Source: Saussurea involucrata
Taxonomy: Eukaryota; Streptophyta; Magnoliopsida; Asterales; Asteraceae
Length of the DNA: 64,000 nt
NCBI GenBank assembly: GCA_033807775.1
Contig: CM066318.1
Span: forward strand, 84,296,879-84,360,878
Direction: 5' to 3'
Part shown: one piece after another, positions 33,037 through 44,587 of the stretch
Layout: each line of letters starts with the position of its first letter
Numbering within the stretch: the first letter of the stretch is position 1
The notes under the pieces: model-generated
Database searches by the model: none
Seen by the model: only the letters and a program-made list of their open reading frames with translations
Told to the model about the DNA's origin: nothing
Program-made: the position numbers and the translations under genes

Positions 33037-33376
33037 GTAAACTTTTTTTTCATGTAAACTTTGGATTTCATAGGTTTTCTTAATGAAATTCTTTCATGAA
33101 ATTGTTTATTTTGATGAAGGTGTTCCTCATTTCTTGATAAAATTGTTTCATATGTTTGTGTTGTTTATATAAAAACGAAAAAGTTTCATCAAACTGAGAA
33201 AATATATGAAACAGTTTCATAGGAATGGAAAAAAAATATATGAAACTGCATAAAAAACACAAATATATGAAACAATTTCATCAAGAAATGAATGATATAA
33301 AACAATTTCATCAAACTAAACAATTTCATCAAAAAAAACCTATGAAATTCAAAGTTTACACGAAAAAAAAGTTTAC
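33037..33376. repeat. Inverted-repeat element rich in GAAATTGTTTCAT
   Basis: The left arm starts GTAAACTTTTTTTTCATG and the right arm ends GTTTAC after a run of A. The arms match over roughly 100 bp. The interior has many TTTCATCAA/TTGATGAAA words. Predicted frames in either strand are by-products. Confidence 0.6.
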
Positions 33377-33431
33377 AAAAAGTAAACATACAATCACCGA
33401 AGGAGCATATAATAATAATAATATATATATA

Positions 33432-34219
33432 GTGTTAGGTTCATTTGAGAAGTCTAAATATTTTGAGAAATAGAGAAGTGATCGTGACTCTTCGATTAAA
33501 TGCGCTGATTTTGAACACGGAAGGGTATTTTGGTAATTAGTCATCCCGTTTACAAGAAACACGGGCTGAGTTCATATATGAATCTGTGTGATTTACATAT
33601 GAACTATACGTTCATATATGAACCTTTGTAATTCACATATGAACTCTTTATAACTAATTCATATATGAATCTTGTGATTCATATATGAACCTTTGTGTTT
33701 CATATATGAAACTAATTAATTGTAGGTTCATATATGAATCAGTTGAACCAATTAACTGATTCATATATGAATCTTTGTGTTCATATATGAACATTTGTAA
33801 TTTACATATAAACTTTTTTTAACTAATTCATATATGAACCTTTGTGTACATATATGAACCTTAATGATTTATATATGAATTTTTTTAACTAATTCTCATA
33901 TGAACAAATTAACTGATTCATATATGAATCACAAAGGTTCATATATGAATTAGTTAAAAATATTTTATATGTGAATTACAAAGGTTCATATATGAACACA
34001 AAGGTTCATATATGAATCACACAAATTCATATATGATTCTGTCCCGCGTATTTTTTACGAAACTACCCTAAATACCCCTGAGCGTCGTTTATTAATTAAT
34101 GTGGACGCGCGCATTAATCAGGTGTAACGCGAATTTCTTGACCATGGATTATTTAATCCAATGGATATGATCACTTCTCTATTTCTCAAAATATTTAGAC
34201 TTCTCAATTGAACCATTCC
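33432..34219. mobile_element. Palindrome-rich MITE, TTCATATATGAA family (M4)
   Basis: Termini AGGTTCATTTGAGAAGTCTA and TAGACTTCTCAATTGAACC are inverted. The inner TIR has TTTTGAGAAATAGAGAAGTG. The interior is an array of TTCATATATGAA and variants, as in M2. The TIR differs enough from M2 to be a distinct subfamily. Confidence 0.75.
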
Positions 34220-34399
34220 CTATATATATATATAAAACACAACATAATTAATCTTTAACTATCAGAAGCTTTTAAAATATATTATATTATTAGTTTGATT
34301 GTTTGAAGAAATTTTTAGGAATATAACAACATAGATGTAAGGAGAGGGACAAAAACCCATCAATTTTCATATATCAGGGATAATTGGTAATAAATAAAA

Positions 34400-36328
34400 G
34401 AGTGAATTGCATTTTTAGATCCTGTGGTTATCTGATTTCTTTGAAAAAGGGACCTATACTTCAGTATCTCAAGAAGTGGTCCCTCAGTTTCTGTATTTGC
34501 TCCAAAATCAGGACCCCAACACTAACCCCGTCAAAAATATCCGTTAGAGACAGGGGCATTTTCGTCCAACACTAATTGACTTAACTGAAAACTAACGAAA
34601 GGACTAAAATTGTAATGAAACTAACTGAAAAACTAACAAAGTCGTTAACAATTTAAAACTAACAAAGCTAACGACTAATTAACGAAATATGACAAAAAAT
34701 GTAACAATCTTAACAAACTAACGAAACAGTAACTAGCGAACACTAACAATTTTAACGAAAAAGGACCAAAAATGTCACGGACAACTAACGGATCGCCGTT
34801 AGTTACTGCTCATCGTCACCTTCGACGATCTGAGGTTTTCAACTTCGATTTTCTGAGATTTTACACGACCAAACTGATATATTTTCTTTCTTTAGGTTCT
34901 CAGATCATTAAACCATCGATTTCACGATTAAAAACATAATCATGCAACATGTTATAATCTGTGATCAATCAATTTGCAGATTCCGGCGAGTTCGTTTTTC
35001 CGGCGAGTTCGTTTTTCCGGCTATGTGATACCAACAAGAATCAAATCTCACTAAAATAACAACATCGATCAACGATTCGATGAACTTCACAAACTAACAT
35101 CGTCGACCTGCAAAATTCAAAACATAGGGACGATGATGGAGTTTTACAATGGAGTTTTACGATGATGGCAACGTCCCTGTGATTTGGTGATATGGCCCCT
35201 GTGTTGGCCGGTGGAGATCGTCGGAATTTTACGGTGGCTCTTCATAAACGGATATGGTGGGTTACGATGGCGATGAGTACGATAGGGACGATACCGGTGA
35301 CGATCATAATTAATTTTACAATTTTTTTTTGAAAGGCCTCATCATTTTATTAAAAACCAACAGCACCCAATTAAAAGGTGCATTAAACAACAAAGCAACC
35401 AACAGTAAAAACAAAGTTGCTAAGTTACATCATACTACACATATTAGAGTACAGCCACAACTGTTTGGGAAGCTATATTTGCCGAAGACATGTTTGCGAG
35501 AGGTAAACCGTCATCTGCGTTACATGACATCCCATTAGCAACCTACATCCGATCTTCGCACTGAATTTCAAACGATACTAACGTGGATGCAAATTTATTT
35601 TGTGTTCGTAAATTTAGATTTAGTATCTTTCTAGAACATAAAACCTTGCATTTATGATTATTTGATTGGGAATCAGTACCTATGTGGATGCCCTTGCCAA
35701 TACCTGGAAGGTACCAACTTTGGAATAGAAATAAAGTATTTATGAATTTTCTTTGATGTGATGAGAAGATTTTCTTCCAAGTTTCTAAAACACAACGAGA
35801 TCTAAGATTACGATGCTAACACTCTCAACGAGATCTAAGATTGCAGGTGTGGGTTTTCATGCGGGGGAAGGGTATTGCCGGAAATGATGGAGGCGGACAA
35901 GGGTGTTGCCGGAAATGATGGAGGCGGGGGAAGCATTGGTTTGGCCCTGTGATTTGGTCTCGGAGATGGAGGGGGCGAGTCACCGGTAAGATGTCCGGTG
36001 GCCGTGGCCGGAGATGAGGTGTGGAGGGGACGATGGTCCCTGTGTTTGTTTTATATATATTATATATATATAATATTACAAGTTGGCCCCTATAATTTCA
36101 TTTTTTTACAAAAACAAGGAAAAGCTAAAAGAATTGCAAAGTTATCTAGAAAACCTGGTTGGACGATTTTACCCCTGGCACTAACTGGACTTCTTAACGG
36201 GGTTAGTGACCAGGGACTGGATTTGGAGCAAAATTGGAAACTGAGGGACCACTTCTTGAGATACTGAAGTATAGGTCCCTCTTTCAAAGAAATACTATAA
36301 CCACAGGGACCAAAATTGCAATTCACTC
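34400..36328. mobile_element. MULE-like non-autonomous element with perfect 9-bp TSD
   Basis: The TSD TAAATAAAA is exact (34391-34399 and 36329-36337). TIRs of roughly 190 bp begin GAGTGAATTGCA and contain CTATACTTCAGTATCTCAAG and AAGTGGTCCCTCAGTTTC. The interior lacks a transposase. It includes CCGGCGAGTTCG repeats (34983-35015), a stretch resembling a LINE 3' end in reverse (35327-35400, starting with a T-run and CCTCATCATTTTATTAAAAA), and GGCGG/CCGGAAATGATGG-rich DNA (35870-36030) that could be captured host sequence. Confidence 0.85.
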
Positions 36329-36987
36329 TAAATAAAAATATGGGACCTGTCGCATTAAAAATAAATAGTAATCTACGATTTTCGTCCCTATGGTTTGATG
36401 ACCATAACGGTTTTTGTCCCTGTGATTTAAAAACTGCTTTTTTCATCCTTGTGGTTTTCAGTTGCTTCCATTTTCGTCCTTACAACTAACACCGTTAACT
36501 TAAACATTTAAAAAGTCCAAAAAGTTGATTTGAGAAATTACATATTTAGTCCTTGTGGTATGTAAAGTTTTAATTATTTATCCTTTGAAATTCATTTATT
36601 ACATTAGTAACTAAATATTTGACAATTATATACATTGCATTTTTTTTACTTTTTCTTTCTTTATTACATTTTTTCTATATATATATATATGTGTGTGTGT
36701 GTGTTTTAATTTAAATACTAAACAAATTTGATTAATAAATAAAAAGTCAAAGTTTAAATGAAAATATGGAATAGAGGGAATAAAGTGCATTTTATAAAAA
36801 CAACACTTAGTTGGTACAAAATAAAACAATATTTTTCTCGAATTCTATTAAACTTCTTCATATGAACATTTAAAATAAATAAAAATCCTAAGTAAATCAA
36901 GAAATAAAAAACTGCTAATTTTAGGAGATTTCAACTTAAAACTTGGGGAAAAAATATATCATTTACTTATCAATAATTTTAATTTAA

Positions 36988-37278
36988 GGGTCGTTTACCA
37001 AACGCTTACCCGGGTAAGCACATACCAAGTAACATTAATTACCGGATGAATATGGCAAAAACCAATAATCTTACCCGGTAAGAGTGAAAGAAAAAACCGA
37101 GAGTCTTACCCGGTAAGTGAGGCCGTGAAGGTGACGACTCTTACCACGATTAGCGTTTACTGGGTAAATTATTACATACGGTACCTTTTTGGTGGACTAA
37201 AATTTACGCGGTAAATGAGTGATAGTATTGAATTTTGCCGGTAAACACTTACTCTGGTAAGCATTTGGTAAACGGTCC
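36988..37278. mobile_element. MITE with GGGTCGTTTACCAAACGCTTACC termini
   Basis: Left GTCGTTTACCAAACGCTTAC and right GTAAGCATTTGGTAAACGG are inverted. The interior repeats TTACCCGGTAAG. A decayed relative lies at 50158-50400 (TTACCGGGTAAG and GATAAGCGTTTACC). No clear TSD is visible in the AT-rich flank. Confidence 0.65.
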
Positions 37279-37682
37279 TTTAATAATTTTATTTATTATA
37301 TTAGTTATAGTTTTCTATTAACTTTTGTTTAACTTAAAAAAATGATATCAGTTATTACTAATCATAGCTTACTAATATAATAAACGAAATTATTAAATTA
37401 AAACTATTGATAAACAAATGATATTTTTTTCTAAGTTTTATATTAAAATCTCTTAAAATTAATAGTTTTTTTATTTATTGATCGACTTAAGCTTTTTATT
37501 TATTTTAAATTATCATATGAAGAAGTATAATATGATTCGAGAAAAAAACTAGTTTTATTTATACCAACCAGTTGTTTTTATTTATACCAACCAATTGTTT
37601 TAGTTAATCATATAGCTCACTATTCCATATCTTGATTTAAAATTTATTTTTTATTAATTAATCAAAATTGCTTAATATTTAA

Positions 37683-37686
<4 letters not shown>

Positions 37687-37743
<57 letters not shown>

Positions 37744-37789
37744 ATATATAGTTATAAAATATGATAAAGAAAGACAAAGAGAAAATACA

Positions 37790-37818
<29 letters not shown>
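37687..37818. repeat. (TA)n microsatellites at the insertion site of E
   Basis: A long TA run (37687-37738), about 50 bp of AT-rich spacer and a second TA run (37789-37815) ending TGTG. Element E lies in this tract. TA repeats resume at 46190. The stretch between the MITE and this point (37279-37686) is AT-rich and empty. Confidence 0.9.
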
Positions 37819-37821
<3 letters not shown>

Positions 37822-39422
37822 AACAACCCAGACAAAAAATAAAACATGCAAAACATAATCACTGAAACAATCCCAAAAATGGGTCCCAAAATTCTTACAT
37901 AAGTCTCAAAATTCAGGTTGGCGGAATCAACCTATTACACAACTGAGAATTTGCTAGAACTAAAAGATAATAGTGTCACTGGTTCTACTGCTTCTATCTT
38001 CTAACTGCTCTGTTCACCTACTAGAGCCTTTTGCTACCTGCTTTCCTGAAAAAGGGTTTTAATTTGAAAAGAGCGAGGGTTAGACCATGAGGTCTAGTGA
38101 GTCCCTCCTGACAGTTCTAAAAAAAATCATTTAAAAACTTTTCATAACTTTCAAATGTATACAAGACTTTCGATAATAAACTTTCACATAGCTGAACAGC
38201 AAAATCTTTCACGGATAAATTCGCTCCCGTAAATGGCACCCTGAAGCCACCCGAGGGTGACAACGAGTCAGTATCACGCTGCCTTACTGGGACTTATTCC
38301 CATGGCATAAACGGAACCTCCCCCCGACGTGAGTACTGGCGGAACCTCCCCCCGACTTAGCCAATTTACGTCTACACAATGTATGCATACATCTCATATA
38401 AAACTTTAAACATCTTTCATGCAATTAAAGCATAATAAATAAAGCATGGCAATTCTCAACATTCAAAACACATTTTGAAAACACTTTAAAAGCCACACAT
38501 TTTAGTTTAGAAAACTCACCTGGTACGCTTGTTTGCTGTTCCCTACTCTGCTCTTTACTTCCAAATTGTCTACCTGAACGAAGGGACAGATTTATAAGCT
38601 GACTAGAACTATCAGGACACTTCTCACTTGTCACCCTACTCTTTTCCGGACATCACTACTTTTACGGACAACCACACTTTTCCGGATAACCAAGCTTTTC
38701 CGGATAACCACTCTTTTCGGACACACAGAGGTTACCGGACAACTTATAGTCTCTGGACGATTAACCTATCCGGATGGCACACTTATCCGGACGACTAAAC
38801 TTATCCGGACAACACAATATCCGGACACCTTCTACAACCCGACCAAGAACTATCCGGACACTCACCCGGACACCTTCATACTTGAAGGTTTCCGGACGAG
38901 CGCTGGACGAGTTTAATGGTTGGAAATCCTAATACAAGCCTCTTAAACCCCAAGATAAGCCAATAAACTATCACTAAATGATCTGTAATCGATTTCCCAT
39001 CAGTTTCACTATCAAAACGCATTTAACGAAGATTAAAACTCCCTAAAGGCCTCAAATGACTTAGAAAAGCTAAAACCCACCAAAACTCATAAATCAGCAG
39101 ATTAAACTTGAAAGGAGTTATGGATTAGAGATTACCTTAGAGATTACTTGCAGATCACAAATTCCAATCCTTCCCTTCCTTCTGAAATTGAACTTGATGA
39201 TTCCTTTCTTCCAATAGCACACAAAGCCCTTAAGAACCCTACTCTCCTTTCTCTCCTCAAATTCAGCCGTCAACAATCAATTTCAGTATTAGAATGTTCT
39301 TTCTAGGGTTTTGTGCCTTTAAATACCCTATCTCAAACTTACCAAATAGCCCCTCAACTTTTGCTCTTATTAAACTTTCCTTACAAGTGTTAAACTAAAC
39401 CGATTCGGTCACGGTCGTTACA
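37819..39422 (-). repeat. 3' LTR of element E
   Basis: TATTTAAAG (minus) at 39317-39330 is the promoter-like box. A TCCGGACA cluster with about a dozen copies spans 38640-38905. The predicted intron is 38046-38519 (donor CCAG|GTGAGT, acceptor TTTTTCAG|G), with the conserved hairpin at 38075-38107. AACCTCCCCCCGAC occurs twice (38308-38360). Confidence 0.92.
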
Positions 39423-39433
39423 ACACTCCCCCC

Positions 39434-39922
39434 TCAAAAGAATTCCGTCCTCGGAATTCCATTTTCAAACAGGTGAGGGTATCTGATCCTCATATCAGAT
39501 TCCACTTCCCACGTCGCTTCCCTTCCTTTGTGATACCCCCACTAAACTTTAACTAAACGAACTTCCTTGTTTCTCGTCTTTCGCACTTTACTGTCTACGA
39601 TCTCGATTGGTTCTTCCTCATACATCAATTTTTCGTCAATGCTGGCATCTTCTAACGGAATAGCCACATCGGCCTCGGACAAACACTTCTTTAAGTTGGA
39701 CACGTGGAAGGTCGGATGAATCCTTCTTAATTCTTTTGGCAGTTCCAACTTATAAGCCACCGCACCGATTCGCTCAACGATAACGAAAGGTCCAACATAT
39801 CTTGGCCTCAACTTTCCTTTCTTCCCAAAACGTACGACACCCTTCCAAGGTGACACTTTAAGCATTACCTTGTCACCTACATGGAATTCAATCGGCTTCC
39901 TTCTTCTATTTGCATACTTCCT
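39434..39922 (-). pseudogene. pol: Integrase C-terminus and chromodomain of E, with one internal TAG
   Basis: This is in the same frame as the preceding pol segment, entered after a TAG at 39923-39925. It reads PIEFHVGDKVMLKVSPWKG, HPTFHVSNLKKCL and the linker DEKLMYEEEPIEIVDSKVRK, then a second TAG (39542-39544) where relatives have KVQW. It continues through the chromodomain end REATWEVESDMRIRYPHLFE to a TGA at 39434-39436. The chromodomain is thought to target integration to chromatin marks. Both TAG codons fall where Gln (CAG) is expected. Confidence 0.85.
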
Positions 39923-41905
39923 CTACCGGTCTTGTGCGATTCTCAACCTTTCGCGGATCACTTCAATCTTATCCGCCGTTAGTTGCACAATTTCCGGTCC
40001 GGCCAACTGCCTTTCTCCTACTTCATTCCAGCACAACGGTGTACGGCACTTTCGTCCATACAAGGCTTCACACGGAGCCGCCTGAATGCTTGCGTGGTAA
40101 CTATTATTGTAAGAGAACTCTGTCAACGGTAAGTGCACTTCCCACGATCCCTTAAAGTCGATAACGCACGCCCGAAGCATATCCTCTAACGTTTGAATGG
40201 TTCTCTCGCTCTGACCATCCGTTTGAGGATGATAGGCCGTGCTCAACTTCAATTGCGACCCCAACTCCTGTTGCAAACTTCTCCAAAAGCCTGACGTGAA
40301 CCGACTATCATGGTCAGACACTATGGATTGCGGCACTCCGTGCCTAGACACTATCTCGTTAATGTATAAACGGGCTAACTTCTCCAAAGAATCTGACTCT
40401 TTAATAGGTAAGAAATGCGCGGATTTGGTGAGTATATCTACAATCACCCAAATTGCATCATTACCCTTCGGGGTCCTCGGTAACTTTGTGACGAAATCGA
40501 TGGTGATATTATCCCACTTCCACACTGGTATCACTGTGGACTGGAGTTCCCCTTGTGGTCGCTGATGTTCTGCCTTAACCTTCAAACATGTCACACACCG
40601 CTCTACAAAATGAGCAATATCCTTCTTCATTCCCGGCCACCAGTAAGATTGTCTCAAGTCTCGATACATCTTATTCGTTCCCGGGTGTATGGAATACCGC
40701 GACTGGTGTGTTTCTTCTAAGAGGCTTGCTCTCAGATTGCCCAGTTTAGGAATCCACACTCGGTCTTTCATGCACCTCAGCCCACCATTGCTGACTTCGA
40801 GCAATGATGCAACTCCGACTATTCTTTCGCTCTTTAAGTTCTCCTCTAACAGTGCTTCTTCTTGAAATCTCTTAGTTTCTTCAAGGAGATTCGAGGTTGC
40901 ATCGACCCTGAAAGCCACGACCTTGATCTGTCCTCCCCGTTCCTTCCGACTCAGCGCATCGGCCACTACATTAGCCTTGCCTGGATGATACAAAATTTCG
41001 CAGTCATAGTCGTTCAACAGCTCCATCCATCTCCTCTGTCTCATATTCAACTCCTTTTGATCAAACAGGTGTCTCAGGCTTTTGTGATCGGTGTAAATCT
41101 GACACTTTACTCCATATAAGTAATGTCGCCAGATTTTCAGCGCGAACACCACCGCCGCTAACTCCATGTCATGAGTGGGGTAGTTCTTCTCGTGCTCCTT
41201 CAACTGTCGAGAAGCGTAAGCAATTACCTTCCCGTTCTGCATTAACACGCACCCCAACCGAAGCTTAAAGGCATCGCTGTATATCACAAAACCGTCCGAT
41301 CCGCTAGGCAACGACAAGACCGGAGCACTGCTTAAGCTTTCTTTCAGCTTCTCGAACGCCGATTCTTGTGCTTCAGCCCACACGAATTTAGCGTTCTTCC
41401 TTGTCAACGAGGTCAGCAGTGAAGCTATCCGAGAGAAATCTTGGATAAATTTCCGATAATAACCCGCTAGACCGAGGAAGCTTCTCACCTCCGATGGGGT
41501 TCTTGGCGTTTCCCAGTCTTTAATGGCTTCAATCGTAGCAGGATCTACCTTGATGCCGTCCGCCGACACTACATGACCCAAAAACTGGACTTCCCTTAAC
41601 CAAAACTCGCACTTTGAGAATTTCGCATATAACTTCTCACGCTTAAGCAATTCCAGCGCTTCCCGGAGGTGCCTCTCGTGGTCCTCTTGGGTACGAGAAT
41701 AGATTAAGATATCGTCAATGAAGACGATCACACACTTATCCATCAACGAGCTACACACCCGATTCATCAAGTCCATGAACACCGCGGGCGCATTAGTCAA
41801 CCCAAAGGGCATGACTAAGAACTCGTAATGTCCATATCTCGTACGGAAATCCGTCTTCGGCACATCTTCCTCCTTCACCTTCAACTGATGGTAACCCGAC
41901 CTCAA
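39923..41905 (-). pseudogene. pol: Pol of E: RT (from palm), RNase H and integrase
   Basis: A 660-codon open frame. It starts within RT at SGYHQLKVKEEDVPKTDFRT, with the catalytic FIDDILIYS and the thumb motif FLGHVVSADGIKVDP. RNase H follows, from YSDAFKLRLGCVL through TDHKSLRHLF (Asp residues retained). Integrase has the HHCC zinc finger (HPGTNKMYRDLR...CVTC) and the DDE core: ITIDFVTKLP, IVSDHDSRF and GQSERTIQTLEDM. A TAG after RIAQDR ends it. The missing N-terminal RT residues lie in the upstream frame across a one-base insertion near 41966. The ATG at 41905 is internal, not a natural start. Confidence 0.9.
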
Positions 41906-41907
41906 GT

Positions 41908-44292
41908 CTATCTTTGAGAAGTAACTCGCACCTTGGAGCTGGTCGAAAAGGTCATCGATCCTCGGGGGAGCGGGTACTTGTTCTTCACGGTTACCTTATT
42001 AAGTTCACGGTAATCTATGCACATTCGCATAGATCCGTCCTTCTTCTTAACGAAAAGTTCTGGTGCTCCCCAGGGCGATGAGCTCGGACGAATAAAGCCT
42101 TTGTCGAGTAACTCCCGCAACTGGTTCATCATTTCCTTCATCTCCGCTGGTGCTAAGCGGTAGGGCGCACGGGCAATCGGTGCCGCTCCAGGCAACAGTT
42201 CTATTCTGAACTCCACTTGACGATCCGGAGGACTCGTCAAGTCATCCGGAAATACTTCCGGGTACTCACTCACTACTGGCACCTCCCCCACACCCTTCTT
42301 TTCCTTCTTAGCATCTAGCACAAAAGCTAAATATCCCAGACATCCCTTTCCCAAACACCGCCTAGCTTTCAACAACGAAATTAAACATGACTTCCTATCC
42401 CGACGATCTCCGTAAATTATCACTTCTTTCTTATTGGGCAAGACAATACGAATCATCTTCTTATTACAAACTATGTTAGCGTCATTCTCTGCTAACCAGT
42501 CCATTCCTAGGACTACATCAAATTCCCCCATTCCCATAGGATACAATCGTAAGGGAAATAGATGACCATCCACGTCTATGCTACAACCCTCATAGACCTC
42601 CTTCACCCAGACTCGACTATCATCTGCTATCTCTACTTCAAACCCAAAATTCAACCTCTTGGGTTTCACTTGCAATTTTTGAATAAACTTGGGCGACACA
42701 AACGAACGGTTGGCCCCCGAATCAAACAATACTTTAGCGAGAAACGAGTCTATAGGAAAGGTACCTGTTACCACATCAGGCGTGTTCACCGCCTCCTCAG
42801 CAGACATGTGGAAAGCCCTCGCGCGAGCCGGCTCCACCTTCCTCTCCTCATTCTTTCCTCCGCTAACACCACCTCCACTCCCAGCATAACCTTTCTTCCA
42901 TTGCGGGCAATCCCACTTGACATGGTCTGGGGACCCACACTGAAAACATGACCTGGAACTGCGACAATCCCGAGCCATATGTCCTGATTTTCCACCCTTG
43001 TAACAGCCGTCTTTGTCAGCCAAACACTCCCCCTTGTGCATTCGGTTGCACTTGCTACAAGGCTTCTCCCATGCTCGGGGCCCCACCCGCAGCTCGGGTC
43101 TAGGCGCACCTGTCCTTTTTCCGTCTCTAGTTGGTCCTTCCCACTTTCGCTTGTCTCCGACCCTCTCGGTTAACTGTCTAGCTTTCTCCTTCTCAGTAAG
43201 TTCCGCGGTATCCACCGCTGCCTGGAAGGTAGACGGGTCCTTCACTTGTACCAACTCTCTAATGCTGCCTTTCAGACCGTAAATGTACCTCTCGATCCGT
43301 CTTTCTTCAGTAGGCACATACAACTCAGCAAACCTGGCCTTCTCGATAAACCTTGACGTGTACTCCTGAACTGACATGGACCCTTGCTCCAAACCCAGAA
43401 ACTCTTCCTCCAATTTCTTAACTGCTTCCAAAGGGCAAAACTGTGCTTTGAATCTTCTAACAAACGTTTCCCACGACATGCCCTTAGCTACCTCTGATCC
43501 CCTTCCTCCAGTCTCAACATCCCACCAAAAGATCGCTTCAGATTTCAACATCGATCTTGCAAACAGCACCTTATCCTCCTCGGCGCACTTACTAGTATCA
43601 AATGCTACCTCCATCTCGCGAACCCACTTCACAGCCAGAACGGGGTTGCGTTCTCCGTTGAACGTTGGAGGTTTGCACGACACGAAAGTTTTAAACGAAC
43701 ACCCTTTCACTGCTTTCGGTTCAGAGACAACAATTGGAGTTGTCATCGAGTTGTTGCCGATCTCAGTCCGGGGTTCACTATCTTCCTCAGTCTTCTTTTC
43801 AGTACCACTTTTACTTGGTTCTCCAGATGCAGTCTTATTCTGATTATCCAACCCCGCTTTCAAGGTCTTTTGCAGTTTATCCATTTCAGCTGTGAACTTA
43901 TCCTCCATCACGAAAGCCGGTGCAGTCTCAGGTTTACCCCCTTTCTTAGTCTTTGCTTTCTTCACCGGTGTTGAACTTTCTTGTTCGGACAGCTCCCGAA
44001 CCTCAGACTCTTCTACACTCTTTGCCTTGCGCCTAACCGGCGCTTTCTTTTTCTTACCCTTGCCCTTGGTGGTTGCCGCCCCCACCTCAGTAACGGCCTT
44101 CCTCGGTAACCTCCCTCTGGGTCTCCCACGGCCTCTACCTCGCCCACGAGTGGCCGCCACTTTTGGCCGATTCACTGGTTCGTCCTCAGCAATTCCCTCA
44201 ACTCTCATTGTCTCCTCGCGCAGTGTAGTACTCTTTGTTTGCGCTTCTTCCACTAGCGGAATTGACCTACTCCTCAAAGCTCTTGCAGACAT
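41908..44292 (-). CDS. gag: Gag-protease-RT N-terminus of element E
   Basis: 794 codons from an ATG about 280 bp inside the PBS. The N-terminal 180 residues are basic and low-complexity (GRGRGRGRPRGRLPRK). The Gag core is about residues 195-385 (PPTFNGERNP, AIFWWDVE, QEYTSRFIEKARFAELY). Three knuckles follow: CSKCNRMHKGEC, CYKGGKSGHMARDC (second Cys replaced by Gly) and CFQCGSPDHVKWDC. The retropepsin motif is LFDSGANRSFVS. Then come the linker VVSEYPEVFPDDL and the RT start MRMCIDYRELNKVTVKNKYP. The true reading shifts frame near 41966 (after PLPR). The last about 17 residues are out of frame. Confidence 0.9.
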   Translation of the reverse strand: MSARALRSRSIPLVEEAQTKSTTLREETMRVEGIAEDEPVNRPKVAATRGRGRGRGRPRGRLPRKAVTEVGAATTKGKGKKKKAPVRRKAKSVEESEVRELSEQESSTPVKKAKTKKGGKPETAPAFVMEDKFTAEMDKLQKTLKAGLDNQNKTASGEPSKSGTEKKTEEDSEPRTEIGNNSMTTPIVVSEPKAVKGCSFKTFVSCKPPTFNGERNPVLAVKWVREMEVAFDTSKCAEEDKVLFARSMLKSEAIFWWDVETGGRGSEVAKGMSWETFVRRFKAQFCPLEAVKKLEEEFLGLEQGSMSVQEYTSRFIEKARFAELYVPTEERRIERYIYGLKGSIRELVQVKDPSTFQAAVDTAELTEKEKARQLTERVGDKRKWEGPTRDGKRTGAPRPELRVGPRAWEKPCSKCNRMHKGECLADKDGCYKGGKSGHMARDCRSSRSCFQCGSPDHVKWDCPQWKKGYAGSGGGVSGGKNEERKVEPARARAFHMSAEEAVNTPDVVTGTFPIDSFLAKVLFDSGANRSFVSPKFIQKLQVKPKRLNFGFEVEIADDSRVWVKEVYEGCSIDVDGHLFPLRLYPMGMGEFDVVLGMDWLAENDANIVCNKKMIRIVLPNKKEVIIYGDRRDRKSCLISLLKARRCLGKGCLGYLAFVLDAKKEKKGVGEVPVVSEYPEVFPDDLTSPPDRQVEFRIELLPGAAPIARAPYRLAPAEMKEMMNQLRELLDKGFIRPSSSPWGAPELFVKKKDGSMRMCIDYRELNKVTVKNKYPLPRGSMTFSTSSKVRVTSQR

Positions 44293-44387
44293 TCTGGTAC
44301 AACAACAAAAGACTCATTTAATACTAAAAGCTCGTTTAGTGCTACAGCAACGGAATAATAAGGAAATTCAAGCACGCACACGTACCT

Positions 44388-44430
44388 GTAAGTTCACAAT
44401 TACACTGGCCAGGTGTAACTCCAAACATAC
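44388..44430 (-). promoter_or_regulatory. Leader hairpin with palindromic TGGCCA loop, element E
   Basis: On the minus strand GTATGTTTGGAGTTACAC faces GTGTAATTGTGAACTTAC around CTGGCCA (44406-44411). The upper six pairs and lower stem hold, with wobble and mismatches between. It lies between the PBS (44573-44585) and the gag ATG (44292). The surrounding leader (TGTAAGGTA upstream, ACAGGTACGTGTGCGTGCTT downstream) matches C and A. Confidence 0.6.
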
Positions 44431-44572
44431 CTTACATGACCGTCCTCGGTACCCTATTAGCTCCAAATTCTAAAACAGTGCCCTCCTAACGCATTCCTGA
44501 TTCTCAGTTGTGATTTCTACTCCCCCAAGTTTAAGTCTAGGCCCATCCGGTCACCTAAATCCCTTAAACTAT

Positions 44573-44585
44573 GGCTCTGATACCA
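44573..44585 (-). other. PBS of element E
   Basis: TGGTATCAGAGCC on the minus strand, two bases from the 5' LTR end. It matches initiator tRNA-Met. Confidence 0.9.
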
Positions 44586-44587
44586 AT

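Noticed and set aside
37687..37738. TA-rich tract as a promoter
   Set aside because: It is a simple TA microsatellite with no gene downstream. Such tracts occur throughout the window beside MITEs.
43376..44473. Plus-strand frames of 155 and 193 codons opposite gag of E (also 42562-42951 and 43013-43282)
   Set aside because: They are antisense shadows of the strong gag-protease frame on the minus strand.
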